From positions 3,596,001 to 3,660,000 of the forward strand of contig JBCAQO010000002.1 in assembly GCA_039111635.1 (NCBI GenBank): DNA of 64,000 nucleotides, given 5' to 3'. This DNA comes from Heterobasidion occidentale. Taxonomy: Eukaryota > Basidiomycota > Agaricomycetes > Russulales > Bondarzewiaceae. Each line of letters opens with the position of its first letter. Positions within the stretch are counted from its first letter, which is position 1. The notes below the pieces were generated by a model, which did no database searches, was not told the DNA's origin, and was given only the letters and a program-made list of their open reading frames with translations. The translations under genes and the position numbers were made by a program. Below, piece after piece: positions 9,373 through 21,709 of this stretch.

Positions 9373-12300
9373 TCAGTAGTCGGTCAGAGGCACCTTTGGC
9401 GGCAATGGCGGTGGATCGGCCACCGCCCTCCCGTTCATGCTCGACACGCCGTTGAGCGAGTCGAACCCGACGCCCAGCGTGAACGGCGACGCCGGACGCA
9501 ACCTGAGTCCGAACGTGTCGTCGCTTCCTAGTATATCTAGGTCGAGCCCGCCGCCCAAGTCCGCCCCCAGCGCCATCAACCGCGCGTCCTCATCTTGCGT
9601 CTCCTGGATATAGTCGGATGGCGGACGCGGCATTAGCGGCGGGGGGGTCGGCGCAGGCTCGGGGCTCGGCGGTGGAAGGCTGAACACCACAGGGGGCGGT
9701 GGCTGCGAGCTAGGGTTGGGATCCGCACTGCTCGCCCCGTTGCCGCGCTCTTCCGCCTCGTACCTAGCGCGCAACATCGCCTTCTCCTCCGCAGCGGTCA
9801 AGGGGCGATTGGGCGCGCTCCCGCCGTTGGGTGGCGCCGGAAGTGCCGGAGCTGGGCGGGAACGCAGGTGGGCCGGGAGTTCGTATGCTTGCGGCGGGGA
9901 ATAAAAGGCAGGTGGTGGGGAGGATGGGACGGGGGCTGCTGCCGCTGCCGCGTCTTGTGACGAATATTGTTGTCGGAGCAGCTCTTTCTCAGCCGCAGCA
10001 GAGAGAGGTTGGCCAGGCGGAGCAGGAGGGGGAGATGCGTGCCTCGGTGGTGGAGGTGGCGATGAACCAGAATACGCTGCCGCGGCCGCGACTGCGGCCG
10101 CCTCCCGCGCTTCAAACGCCTGTCGGTAGCGCTCCTTTTCGGACATGCTATTCTGTGGGAAGTCAGAGCTTGGAACCCACGGCGGCGGCTGATCGTCGCC
10201 GACGGGGGCCTGAGCGGAGCTGGTTGATAACGAGCGTGAAAGGTTTGGGTCGTGGGCGGGTATCTGGCTGGACGACGACTCCATTGTGCCGTCTACGAGG
10301 CCAAAGTTCACTTCCTGATGGCGCGCGACCGCGTTCCGCGCGTCGTGATACCGCCGGAGGATATCTTTTTCTTCCTCCGCAGAGAGGTAGCGCGCGGGCC
10401 CGGCGGCGGGTGCTAGAGGCGCATGTGTTTGGCCTTGTGAACGTGTTGGTGGGGGCGACTGCTTGGGGGTAGACCAGCTCGCCGCCTGCTGTGCGGGCAG
10501 GTGTCTGTTGACCGACGACATTGCCGCCGAATAGAGCGCCGCGCCCGCAGAGAGCGACGGCTGCGCCCCGGTATACTGGTTCCGCTGTGCATTCCGCCCC
10601 GAGTCCTTCGAGTCCGTCCGAGCGTGCGATTGCTGGCTGGCGGGAGGCGAGGCTTCTGGCGAGGCGAAGCCCTGCGTGATCGATGCCTTGCTCTGCGCCT
10701 GGTTGAAGAGTCGTACTTTCTCCTCCTCGGCTGTCGGCCAGTACGTCGCCTTTGCTGAGACCGAACGTTGAGCAGGCGGGGTGACGGGCGTCGACGACGC
10801 CATACCAACCGACTAGATGTCGCAGAAAGCGATCAACCATGAAATCATCCCACAGGCGCGTGTGCGCGCCGGAGGTAGATGAGACGCACCTGCACACTAG
10901 GCATGCGATCAATCCCGCCTTGCACCCGCTCGACGTTCGCCACCGCCCGCTGGTACAGCGAAGCCTTTTCTTCTTCCGCCGAGAGCCACGGCTTTGCCGC
11001 CGCCGATGGCGGCTGCGACTGCGACTGCGACTGCGACTGCGACTGCGCCGTCCCCGTGCTCTCCTCCTCCTCCGGGATCTCGTTCTCGGCTGCATTGACG
11101 ATCGTAAACCGGTTTGTCTGCAGTGTACCCGCGCGCGACCTCCGGCCCACGGTCGGAGTCGCAATTGCTCCCGCCCCCGCGCCTGTGACCACGCCAAAGT
11201 CCGAGTCGGCACCTGGGCGCGCGTCGCTCCCTGCTGTGCTCGGGCGCTGCGTCGTGCTAGTCGTTGTCGGGCGTGCCGGCCCACCCGATGAGCTGGGGCG
11301 CACGAAGCCGAATTCATCGACACGGCCAATGGAGGTCGTCACCGCGCCGTTCATGTTAGGCATGGTCTGAGGATGGCGGTGCGCAAAGGGGCTCGCAGCG
11401 CTGAAGTCCGAGGTATCTATACGCGAGGAGATGCGCTCGGCGATGGTGTGTGATTGCACGGCGCTTGCAGGGCCGGCAGGGGTGTAGGGACTGATGTTGG
11501 AGCGGCCGTGGGGATGGGAGGACGAGATGGACAGCACGGGATGGAGGCAAAGACTCGGTGCGTTGCCGATTCGTCTGGGCAAAGGAACGGTCAGTGAAGG
11601 GTAGCGCCGAACAGATTAATCTCAACTCACCTGACCGCCTCGGCAGAAACATATCTGCGAGAAGCGGCGATCTGTTGAGTCATCTAACGTGAATAGACGG
11701 CGCGTTGGCTTACCTGGGCCAATTGGACACGATGACGGGCAACTCCATGATCAGAGGTTTGCCTGTGCCCATCAGGCCTTTACTCCCAAGATGTAGGTGA
11801 TATCAATGTGTCTCGCCGAAGTGAGCGTGGTCGTCGTATGCGATGGAGGGATCGTGCACGCGAGCTCCGTCTTGTGTGCCGTTCCGCCATACAGGGTCTG
11901 GTTCACAGGGACCTTCTGCTCCCCAATGATGTTGATCTTCACCTGCGGCGCGCCCTTCTTGCTCGTCGAGTGCGGCCCCGCGCGGAATATCGTCGTCTCC
12001 TTCAGCGTGAACTCGAACCCGCGCAGGATGACGGTGTGCAGGCTGTCCGACCTGACCGTGGCCGTCACGGACACGCGGTCGCCCGGGCCGTAGCAGTTCT
12101 GCGAGCGGTCGACGGTGAGAACGACCGCGTCCTGTGTGAGATGGCGTGATTCCGGTTGCTGATAGACCGGCCAGGTGGAGTGCAGCTCGTGCTTGTCGAT
12201 GATGATGGGCGCTGATGTCGAGAGGACGATGGGTTTGCTGCGACGGAGAAAGCTCCTGCACCCGCGCACGCGTCAGAGACCTGCACGGACAGACACGCGC

Positions 12301-13017
12301 AAGGCACATACGTTTTGCCCTGGACACAGACCTGCCCCACTAGCTCATACTTCACACCCGCTGTACATTTATGAGCAGGCGCCCAAATGGAACGGCGGAG
12401 CGCCACTCACCTCCCTTCTCGAGCGCGAGGCTGGGTGCGATGGATTCTGGTATTCGGATGTAGAAAGGAATGTCTTGCTGCAGAGTCCCGCCCTGAGCAC
12501 TCCACGGACCACAGCAACGCAAAGGTCTCTCACACACTCACCGCATGCAACGTGCTGAACTCCTCGCTCGACTGCCACAAGTTAATGGGGCTCTGTCCGA
12601 CGTAGTCGACGAAGGTGTTCTGCTGGCCGCCGCCAGGCAGGGTCTCGACCTTGCGCAGCTCGATGCGGACGTATTTTGCCTTGACACCCTGCGGTCCCAG
12701 CCGCACCTCGATGGCCTGCCAGAAAAGCACGCGCACGCGCTGAGCTACTGCACACCAATGCCCACGACTGCGGAAGCACTCACGCCCTTGACGGCAGCTT
12801 GGGGGCGGTCGGGTGCGCCGGGAGGGATGCCAGGATAACCTATCAAACGATGTTAGAATATTTGATACTCGAATTGACGGGCGCGCCGACGGACCTTGGA
12901 CGAACTCGACGTTTGGCGGTGGTCTGAGTGTTCTGAGCGCGCACCGACGAATATGAGCACAACGATGCCTCATCAAGCGCGTGTAGAGCGGTGCACTCAC
13001 AATTTGGCTTGAGACAT
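9373..13017 (-). CDS. Long alpha-arrestin (Ldb19/Art1 type) with repeated AEEEK motifs in its tail
   Basis: Alpha-arrestins of this type act as adaptors that bring Rsp5/Nedd4 ubiquitin ligases to plasma-membrane transporters. Read as MSQAKLPPPNVEFVQGYPG, spliced from a 17-nt first exon and a 29-nt second exon (12923-12895), then AIEVRLGPQGVKAKYVRI, RKVETLPGGGQ, DIPFYIRIPESIAPSLALEKG, GVKYELVGQVCVQGK, SFLRRSKPIV and DITYILGVKA. There one base appears to be missing (11775-11778): after the stop the frame resumes as LMGTGKPLIMELPVIVSNWP. The tail of about 700 residues is Pro/Ser-rich and holds six copies of a [LT][SA]AEEEK-like motif, poly-(SQ) and Pro runs (PPPPP); I did not find a clear PPxY ligase-binding motif. 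Total about 1,030 residues. The arrestin fold is secure; the Ldb19 subtype is my best match. Confidence 0.8.
11016..11047. repeat. (GACTGC)n microsatellite coding for poly-(Ser-Gln)
   Basis: About five perfect copies of a 6-bp unit lie inside the arrestin gene and translate as SQSQSQSQSQ on the minus strand. The unit length keeps the frame, so copy-number change would alter only tail length. Confidence 0.9.
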
Positions 13018-13467
13018 TCACAGGGAGAAGAAAGAGGAGGGGGGGAGGAGGGGGGGAGGAGGAGGGCGCTGAGCGGGAGTTGGAGAAGACAAGTTATATC
13101 ATGAATGCCGCATTCAGACGCACAGCCGAGCCGAAATGACCTCCGGATCATTTTGGCGCTAGGAACGCCTCCTCGACATTCGTTTCTCATCCATCTCCAT
13201 CTCCCTCAACCCGTCCCTGATCTCAGTCTGTACGCGCTGGGCAACCCATGCGCCGAACGCCGAACAAATTTTCACGCCATTGCGAAAAAATCAGCACGAC
13301 TCAGAGCAGTTTCCCATGAAGCCGCGCACTGATCCCACACGTCAGGCAACAGACAAGACAGGTTAAATATCACGCCAACGACACGAGGAAAATGAAGAAG
13401 AAGATATATGAAACCGAAACACACAGTACATACAGACCACATACTAGCCTGGCCCAAATGGCGCACA
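13018..13467. promoter_or_regulatory. Upstream region of the arrestin gene with a pyrimidine tract
   Basis: 450 bp between the arrestin start and the SF3B2 stop. On the minus strand a long CT-rich tract (13028-13067) ends about 10 bases before the arrestin ATG. Such tracts often mark transcription start regions in filamentous fungi, so this probably is the core promoter or 5' leader. The rest should be SF3B2 3' untranslated sequence. Confidence 0.45.
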
Positions 13468-15700
13468 TCAAAACTTGAACTCCTTGCCCTTCTTCCCTCT
13501 GTCTTTCTCCGCCTCCATCTTCTGCCGCTTTTTCGCCATCTCCTTCGCCACCATGTCCGAAAAGTCCTCCCGATTTGCACCCGGCACGCCCGCAGCGCCT
13601 CTCGCATGCTCGTCGTACCTCCGCCGCAGCTCGTCCTCCGACATCCCCTCCAACTCCGCCGCATCGATCGACACCTCCACTCCATTGGCTTTGCGCTGCA
13701 ACGTACCGTCAACAAGGCGAAATGAACGGCGCCATCCAGTCCAACGCGGCGTACCTTTGTCCCCCGCTCGTCGCCCAGCACAGGTATCGGCGCCCCCGAG
13801 ACTCCACTTACATCGTACCCACGGTCGCTGCCCATAAGGCCCCGCACATTCGTCTGTCGTTCCGGTAAGACCTGGTAGAGCGAACGCGGGCCCGACGCGT
13901 CGTGCGCATCTGACGTCGGCCGCGATGCATTTTTTCGGAGTTCGAGGAAATCCGGCGTTTCCAGTCCGCCAGCCACTGTTGAGACCACCGATGTCATGCC
14001 CGATGGCGTCTCTAAGCCTGATGGTGTCTGGAGACCATCTCCTGGAGCGGGCTCTGCCGACTCTTCTTCCTCTTCCTCTTCGTCCTCCTCTTCCGATTCA
14101 GTCTCTTCTTCTAAAGATGCGAGGCATATTAGCAAAACGGGCAGATGGCAGGAATGAAAAAGTCCTTGCCTTCTTCTGGCTCAAGCTCGCCCCATAAATT
14201 CTTGTCTACGGGCTCACCGACCTGTGCATACAGTAAGCCAACAAGTCCAAGTCGCGAAACAGGGGACGTACATCAGTATCACTTGTCTTTGGGAGTACAC
14301 CGAAGACATCGCCATACAGTGGTCGATTGTATTCGTCCAGTGGTGGCTTTCCCCAACCTCCAGGATGGAAACCCCATTGTGCACTGCAAATGCAAGGGAA
14401 AACTGTCAATTATACTCACACCCATATGAGCAACAGGGAAAAAGCACAAACCCCTCAGGAATAGGGGCATTCAGCCCAGGAATACGAAGCGTGGGGTAAC
14501 TTGGTGGCGGTCCAAAGCGTTGCATGCTGATAAGCCATGGTGGGGGCGCCAACGGCGGGATCGACAGCGCCTCGACGAGCTCGGGCGAGAGATCTCCAGG
14601 CCGCTTCTCCTTGAGCGACGTCTCGAACTCCTTGCCTTCATAATACCTAAGATCAGAGATGCGCCATCAGCAGCACGAGGGGGTGAGCAACACTCATCCA
14701 GGGCGCACGCACATTTCGCCGTAGGTTGTGACGGGGGGTTTCGTCTGGAACTTGAAGAACGCGTCGTGGAGCTTCTGATAGTCAATGTCAATCTTGCCCA
14801 TCTTGGGCTGCACGCGCTCGCGCGTCTTGGCCTTGAGACTCATGTTTGCCTCCTTCTCCTTGACTGCGTCGCGCTGGGTGGCAATGCCCGTGTCCGCGAT
14901 GTACGAGGGCAGCTGGAAGGGCGGCTTCTCGATACCGCGCTTGCCCTGGAGGTAGTCACGCTTCGCACTCCAGTGCACAGGAATAGGGACGGTATTGCGG
15001 TAGCTCTTGAGGTGGAGGAGCAAGCGCGGGTCGGCGGCGGATATGTCGGTCCACTCGACGACTTCTGGTTTCTTGACGAGCTGCTTGAGCTCGGCGACGG
15101 TGAGCCTGTTCATCTTGCGCTGCTTCTTTTTCGAGAGCGGCTTTTTGGTCTCTTCGGCCTCGGAGTCGGTCTCGGAGGCCATGTCGTCGTCCGAGTAAAT
15201 CACCTCTCCTTTGGAGGGCTCCTCGGATTTGACGTGCTGCTCGCAGGAGGATCAGGGTATCAGCGGGGGCTTGACGCCGACAGGAGGACAGGATACGAGA
15301 GAGACGCACGGTGCTGTCTTCGAGAGAAAACTGGAAGCGAGCAAAGACGTCGGAGAAAGCTTCGAGGGCAGGGCCTTTAACATCCAACTGCTCAGAGACG
15401 TACTCGACATTCTCAGTTTTGACCTCCGCCCTCCTCACGTCGACCTCCCCGTTCGCCGCCTCGCCACGTCCGTTGCTCTCCTGCATGGCGCGAGCAGCAG
15501 CACGGACATACGACGCACAAAGGGGGCGTTCAATGACGGCATGCATTCGACGGGGTCGTTTGGCGCACCTGTGTAGCCTGCACGACCTTCTTCTGCTTCT
15601 GCTTGATACGGCGCAGCTGGTTTTTGGACTTGACCTTGCCGTTGAGCTTGATGTCAGAGGTGCCGTTGATGGCGGGCATGGTCTGGACGGCGGTGGCCAT
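13468..15700 (-). CDS. CUS1: Splicing factor 3B subunit 2 (SAP145/Cus1)
   Basis: SF3B2 is part of the SF3b complex of the U2 snRNP and contacts pre-mRNA next to the branch site in the nucleus. Exons on the minus strand join MATAVQTMPAINGTSD and NQLRRIKQKQKK; FSDVFARFQFSLED; the DUF382 core RLTVAELKQLVKKPEVVEW and HLKSYRNTVPIPVHW; MGKIDIDYQKLHDAFFKFQT; the PSP domain LIPPLAPP-like and PTLRIPGLNAPIPE; AQWGFHPGGWGKPPLDEYN; GDVFGVLPK; then an acidic run and the end RKANGVEVSIDAAELEGMS. The last splice (GTK to RKANG) removes a 59-nt intron containing two candidate donors. The stop is at 13468. It is divergent from RPN8. Confidence 0.93.
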
Positions 15701-15881
15701 AGTAGCGAGTGAGCGCAGACACCAGCACAAGGAGGCGCGTTGAAGGCAAAGGAGTCGCTGACGTAATCCGCGAGCAGGCCTCGTCAATAAGCGCAAATAA
15801 TACGCGCGTCTACACCGGCGTACGCGTCGAGCAGACCCCCTCAGTACCCTCCTCCCCTCGACATCCCCCGCCGTCGCCGCC
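15701..15881. promoter_or_regulatory. Bidirectional promoter region, SF3B2 / RPN8
   Basis: Only 181 bp separate the two start codons, one for a spliceosome and one for a proteasome subunit. Pyrimidine-rich sequence precedes the RPN8 ATG (15840-15880). Shared control is inferred from spacing. Confidence 0.45.
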
Positions 15882-17139
15882 ATGGTCGCAACAACGACAG
15901 AACAAGTGAGATTTCTCGCCATCATCCGCGGTGACGACCTCATTTGCTTCTTCAAAGCTAACAGCGCTCGCCGCTACCACCGTCGGTACGCCTCTCGTGA
16001 CATCACCGCGAGCTCCGTCACTTACCACCCCGCACGCACCACAGTCATCCACCCGCTCGTCCTCCTCTCCGTCACCGACCACCACGCCCGGTCCGTCTCG
16101 AAGGGCTCCTCGAAGCGCGTCGTCGGCGTGCTGCTCGGGCAGGACAACGGCTCCACGATCAACGTCGCCAACTCGTTCGGCATCCCGTTCGAGGAGGACG
16201 AGAAGGACAGCAAGACGTGGTTCCTCGACCACAACTACATCGACGGCATGTTCGACATGTTCAAGAAGGTCAACGGTCCGTGAGTCGCGCTGCCCGTGCC
16301 CCGCGCCGCGGACTCACCCCCTCCTCCAGCCCGCGAGCGGATGATCGGCTGGTACCACACCGGCCCCAAGCTCCGCGCGTCTGACCTCGAGATCAACGAC
16401 CTCTTCCGCAAATTCATCGCACGGCCCGTCATGGTCATCGTCGACGTGCGGCCACAAACGGTCGGCATCCCCACAGACGCATACTTCGCAGTAGAGGAGA
16501 TCAAAGACGTGAGCCTCCCGCACCCCACATCTCCGCTGCATCTCCGAACTTTTTTTCCCTCACTCGCTGACTGGTGCCCCGCAGGACGGCACAGAAACCC
16601 GCTCGACCTTCCTCCACGCACCGTCCGCCATCGAGGCCGAAGAAGCCGAAGAAATCGGCGTCGAGCACCTCCTGCGCGACATCAAAGACTCCACCACCAC
16701 CACGCTCGCGACGCGCGTCTCCGAGCAGCTCGCCTCCCTCCGCGGCCTCCAGTCGCGCATCGCCGACATCCAGAAGTACCTCGCCGACGTCGCCGCGGGC
16801 GCGATGCCCGTGAACCACCAGATCGTGTACCACCTCCAGGACGCGCTCAACCTCCTCCCGGACCTCAGCGACCCCGCGCTGACGAGCAGCTTCGCCGCGA
16901 GCACGAACGACGAGCTGCTCGTCGTCTACCTCAGCAGCCTCCTGCGCGCCGTGATCGCGCTGCACGCGCTCGTGGATAACAAGGCGTCGATCGGGCGCGC
17001 GGAGATGGAGGAGGGCAAGGGCGAGCAGAAGAAGAGCGCCAAGTCGGACGCGGAGAAGGAAAAGGACGGGAAGAAGACCCCGCCGGAGAGCGAGAAGGGC
17101 AAGGAGAAGGACTCGAGCAAAACCGACAAGGGCCTGTAG
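15882..17139 (+). CDS. RPN8: 26S proteasome regulatory subunit Rpn8 (PSMD7)
   Basis: Rpn8 is the MPN-domain partner of the deubiquitinase Rpn11 in the lid of the 19S particle. Five exons: 15882-15905, a 28-nt exon 15958-15985, 16045-16275, 16330-16508 and 16585-17139, total 338 residues. The short second exon is supported because it restores [20 protein letters not shown] before [10 protein letters not shown]; unspliced reading is open but not conserved. MPN domain (about residues 20-155): [33 protein letters not shown]. The catalytic His-x-His and Asp of active MPN+ enzymes are not preserved, as expected for Rpn8. Then [16 protein letters not shown] and [18 protein letters not shown], and a Lys/Glu-rich tail. 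Confidence 0.96.
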
Positions 17140-17552
17140 GATTATTGTTTTCTTTCCATCATCTGCTACACTACTTTCGCTCTCGCATGGCATACAGTTG
17201 TAAACCAAGCATCCGAGCCCCGATGCGCCTTCTCAAGATGCAGCTTCTGAGAAGCAGACTCGACCAAATTGGCAAACATCATCATAGTCGCAACGCATGC
17301 CTTGACATACAGTAAGAAAGCAGATGCCATGAACAACCAGCGAGCAAACAGAAGTTCACGACGACAGACAACCTGCAGACATGGAAAGAAAGCCATAATA
17401 TATTCGCAGCCCGTCGGCGGCGCCGAGGACAACGACGACGGTTGACAATCGTTCGAAGTTCGTGCGCGCTTTTACTCTAGTACCACTACCCCGAAGCCTA
17501 CCACGCCTATTGCCCCCACCCGGTCCGTCCCGACGCAGAGCACCCCCGCGGT
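17140..17552. other. Convergent 3' intergenic region
   Basis: 413 bp between the RPN8 stop and the COX IV stop on the opposite strand. No conserved frame or RNA gene was seen. Confidence 0.5.
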
Positions 17553-18526
17553 CTACTTGTGCGTGCTGAAGCCCTTGCCGGTGTACCCTTCCGACGAGAC
17601 ACCTGATCGAGAGAAAGCGTGTGAGAGTGAGCACAGCACAGCACAGCACAAAGCGAAATATCAAGGGGCAAAAGGAGTCGGACGAGGAAGGACGTACCAG
17701 AGATAGGGTTGATGTTCATCTCGCGCGCGCGCTCCAGCGCGGCATCTTCCCACTCCTTCGTGATCGTCCTCGGCGGGGGCGGCGCTGCAGGGCAGATAGG
17801 AGGCAAAGGCGGGACACGCGCACGTCAGCGCTGCATACACACGGACACACAGCAGCCCCGAACGGCTCAGCTTACCGAGCGCACGGACGGTCGCGAAGAC
17901 GGCCCCGGCGGCTGCGATGAGGCCAAAGACGCCGGCGGTGACCTTCGCGCTCGTGCCGGGGGGGTTGACGGGCGTGCGGGGGCCGTGCGGGCCAAACGCG
18001 ACGTAGTACGCTGCAGACGGGAGCAAAGACGAGGCGAGGTCAGCCAGAGTGCACACACGCCACGGCGAGACGAGAGCAGAGCCAAAAAGCGAAAAGGGAC
18101 GCTCGCAGGCCCCGCGAGAAAAAAGGCGTAGCAAAAAGGACGCCTAGCAACAGCGCACCCGGACGGGCTTCACCTTTCATCCTACCTCGACAAGGCCCTC
18201 ACGGAACCAAAAGAAAAAAAGCACTCCAGCCCGCCCAGGCAACGGGCTCGACCAGGAAAGGGATACCAGAGAGACTTACCGGCCTTCTTCTCGTCGATGC
18301 TGAGCTCCTTCCAGTTCTTCTTCTGCAGCGCCTCGAGCTGCTGGTGCACCACGACCTGGTCCTCGGCGCTCAGCTTCTCCCACTGCGCCTCGACGTTCGA
18401 CAGCGGAATGGCGGCGGTCTGGGCGGTGGACGACGTCACAGACGACGACGCGATGGGGTGCGCGGCGGTCGCGAAGCAGCGGCGGGCGGCGGCGGGGCGC
18501 ACGGCGACACGAAGTGCGGGGTGCAT
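17553..18526 (-). CDS. COX5: Cytochrome c oxidase subunit IV (yeast Cox5 type)
   Basis: Nuclear-encoded subunit of complex IV in the inner mitochondrial membrane. Four exons. Residues 1-25 (MHPALRVAVRPAAARRCFAT) form an Arg-rich targeting presequence. Then EAQWEKLSAEDQVVVHQQLE and KNWKELSIDEKKA, AYYVAFGPHGPRTPVN, a single membrane helix (VTAGVFGLIAAAGAVFATV), PPRTITKEWEDAALERARE and the end GVSSEGYTGKGFSTHK. About 175 residues, normal for the family. The closing exon was located by the conserved INPISG / GYTGKGF junction. Confidence 0.92.
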
Positions 18527-19084
18527 CTGTGCTTTGAGGAACGAGAGAGAGAGAGGAGAGAGAGAGAGGGAAGAGTGGAGGTTGTGTGTGAGGAGGAAGA
18601 GGAGGGTCGAAATGGAATAAATGTGATACGCGCGCGGGAGTGCTGGCGCCAGGCCGCTACCGTGGGAACGTGTCGGGGCAGACCGGCCGCAATGTCGTCT
18701 GCAATCACGTCTAGCCTCCAGCCTGGAGCCGTCTGCGTCGCTCGAGAGCCCCTCTCGCAACGCTAACGCACTATGGACATCCCATGCACACACCTTGTGG
18801 CCTGCCATACGGAGAAGCGCAAACGGAACAAGCCATGAGCGCTGCACGCAGCATCAGAGCAGGGAGCACTCGCTATCATCGAGCATGCATAAACAGCGGC
18901 GAACACTACACATTATGTATATCACATGGACACGCGCGCACCGACGCGGACGCTGCGACAGCACGAAACAAGAAAAAAGCGACAGGTTGGATAACAGATA
19001 GACGAAGCGACGCAAAGACTACTCCACGACGACAGACAGTCTCCTCCCCCTCCGGGCATGCGCACAAGCACAGCCGGACACTCC
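18527..19084. other. Intergenic region upstream of COX IV
   Basis: 558 bp between COX IV start and the Gis2-like stop. A GA/CT-rich tract at 18539-18605 lies just upstream of the COX IV ATG and reads as a pyrimidine tract on its coding strand, a likely core promoter element. Nothing else was recognised. Confidence 0.45.
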
Positions 19085-20560
19085 TTACGCACTGCCCTCG
19101 GCGGTAGTTACACCTGGGCAGTCACGAGAGATGTGGCTATAAGAACGAGCATATCGTCAGCGTCTGCAAGACAATGAAGCTCATGAAAAGATAGCTTACC
19201 CCTCGGAACCGCAGGTGTAGCATGCCCGCCTTTGGGGTTGAGGGCAGTCACGGCTGATGTGTCCCTGAGAGACAAAGAAAAAGAGTTCAACATCGTCCCA
19301 ACCCAGCGACGAGAAAGCGAACTCACAACGCCGGAGCAGTTGTAACATTTTGAACCCTGGACGCAGTCACGCGACAAGTGGCCAACGCCGCCGCAAGTGT
19401 AGCTAAAGTCGACCCCCATTTGTCAGCTGCAGATCTAATACCCGGTGTAGAACAATGCATACCAGGTTCGCTGCTGGCTGCCGAAGTTGCCGTAGCTTGC
19501 TCCGCCGCCGTAGCCTCCACGGCCGCCTGCTACACCTCCTGGCGCCTCGGGGCACGCCCGGGCGATATGGCCGACTTTGCCGCAACGGTAGCACTCAGCA
19601 CCGCCAGCGCCTGCACTCGAGCCGCCGCCGAAGGTGTTGAAACCGCCTGGCGCAGCGGTAGTGTCGGGGCAGTCGCGCGACTACACATACAATCAAACAA
19701 GATGACAAGGAGGAAGCGGCGTCAGCACAACACATGCAAGGTGTCGAGCTGACGCACGATATGGCCTTCTTGGCCGCACTTGTAGCACGACTTTGCCTTT
19801 TGTTCCATCGTGCAATCACGGGAGACGTGACCCTCGAGGCCACCTAAAGTCACATCAGATCTATCAGATCGAGCTCGAAGAAGCAAGGCAGGGAAGCAGA
19901 AGCACTCACAATTGTAGCTGTGGAACACATCCCACAATCCGCGACGGTCAGTCGCTGGGTTTTCGAGATATAAAACTGTTCTTTTACCAGGTAGGGGTGC
20001 CTGCCTTGGGGCAATTGGCAGCCTGGTGACCGACTAAACGGTTGAAGTTTCGCAGAGCGAGGGAATACGACGACGACAACACATGATAGTGATAGTCGCA
20101 TACGAGCACATCGAAGGCAGAGGAACGACGACAAGCGACACCCCACCACGCGATAAATTGCAAGTTGAATCAATTTATTTGTGCATGCGCAACGATGTGC
20201 GTGCCGAATCGATGCGAATCGAGTGACCAATGGGTATCGACGAGTATGCAAAGCAAAGAAAAACGCGGTCTCCGTCAGCACCGCACCACACACGTGAGAA
20301 GAAAAAATGAGCAAGAAAAAATGAAAAATGAAATCTTGTGAATGAGATATGGGAGGGTGTAAGTAAGAAAAAAAACTGTCGGTCATGCAGATCCACGAAA
20401 CGGCAGGCCATCTCGGAAAATTGAACGCCGACAGTATGAGTGGCGAATATAGGGAACAGACCACCGCCGCCGCAGAGACGACGGTGATAGCAACGACAAC
20501 GACAACACGAAAACACCACGCACAGCCACCACAGTTGAAGCATCCACGAGCGCCAGCCAT
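19085..20560 (-). CDS. GIS2: Seven-knuckle CCHC zinc-finger nucleic-acid-binding protein (Gis2/CNBP/Byr3)
   Basis: Homologues bind single-stranded RNA and DNA and influence translation and stress granules. Small exons scattered over 1.5 kb join into seven CX2CX4HX4C knuckles: CFNCGGFGHQAANC, CYNCGLEGHVSRDC, CYKCGQEGHIVRDC, CYRCGKVGHIARAC, CYTCGGVGHLSRDC, CYNCSGVGHISRDC and CYTCGSEGHISRDC. The end is PGVTTAEGSA. A Gly-rich spacer (GGRGGYGGGASYG) separates knuckles four and five. Knuckles 2, 3, 5 and 7 are cut by introns, and the first intron is unusually long (about 20010-20525). Knuckle number and order match human CNBP and yeast Gis2. Confidence 0.92.
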
Positions 20561-21709
20561 TTTTCTTTCAGAAGAGGGGGGAGATCTTGAGTAGACCTGC
20601 GGGGCCCGATAGTGATTGAAGCGGGCGGACAAAGGGAATGTCAGAACGCTAGGCATTCGGTCACCACCCAACGTAGCCCGCCACGCTGGGCCACCCAGGC
20701 GCATGCACCAGGTACGCGCGTCCCGGGGCTGCAGCGCGACGAACAGACGCATAAGGGCGAGGCGAGACGCACGGATAGTACGTTACTTGTGGAGAAGTTT
20801 TAGGTCTTCGAGAGCTTGTGGGCTTCGAGGAGAACAAGAGTCGAGAGGGATCGACGGGAGGGTAGAAGATGGTGGTTGTGGAGAGGAAGAAAAAACACGC
20901 CGGCGTTGGGCGCCTGCTCTCATAAACCGCTCGGCACGTGGCGGCGCAAACCTTGTGCCCGATCCGGACGGCGGACCGCCGCGAGCGGCGACGGCGATCC
21001 TATCCATCTCTCTCGACGGGGCGTGTCTGCCTCGTTTCCTCTGCGCAGCGGGCATGCAGGCGGATCGTGGCGAGAAGGGGGAAGCGAATAGACCCTTTTA
21101 TATGCCGTTGGGTCGACTGTTGCGGTCGTCGTGTCCACACCTTCCCAGTCACATCATATGCATCTTGACATGCATGGAAAAAAATAGCACACAACGTTGC
21201 ATCAGAGGGACTTCTGCATTTCAGCGGACGTAGCGCGGTGACCAGGCAACTCTGAGGGCGCACGGGATCGGCACGAACGTTCCCGACATGTGTCGTCGCA
21301 CAGACCACAGCCCCGACACACTCCACACAACCTGTGTTGGCCGTCGTCCATGTCGCATATGAAAATCTCAGACAACAGTACAATCACCCCTGCACGCGGC
21401 AAAGTTCGACGCCAGAAGACGACCGCCACCAATGGAGCGGCGCCGGGACGTACGTTTGTAGCGAAACCGAAATTGGAGTCTCGAACTTCTACCTGAAGGC
21501 CTGAAGCCGGACACTCGGACTCGACTCTGAGCGTGCGATCAAACGCGAAAGAGCAGAACAGGATTGGATTTTGCTGCAAGTATCTCTGAGCAGGCATATC
21601 GCCGCGGCGCTGGCATGAGCCAATGCCTAGTTCACCTGAACTCCTCGTCGCCTGCGCTGCGGCGGGCTGTGCCCTCCCTACTCGAGTCAGGCCTCCTGGT
21701 GCGGTCAAC
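20561..21709. other. Intergenic region between GIS2 and ATP15
   Basis: 1,149 bp with both flanking genes on the minus strand, so it holds the GIS2 promoter and the ATP15 3' untranslated region. Several open frames up to about 200 codons exist on the plus strand, but they overlap each other in GC-rich sequence and show no family features. I see no RNA gene. Confidence 0.45.

Noticed and set aside
14520..15380. 286-codon plus-strand frame opposite SF3B2
   Set aside because: Antisense shadow of conserved SF3B2 exons.
20616..21233. 205-codon plus-strand open frame upstream of GIS2
   Set aside because: GC-rich, Arg-rich, overlapping other frames of similar length, no splice continuity and no domain features.
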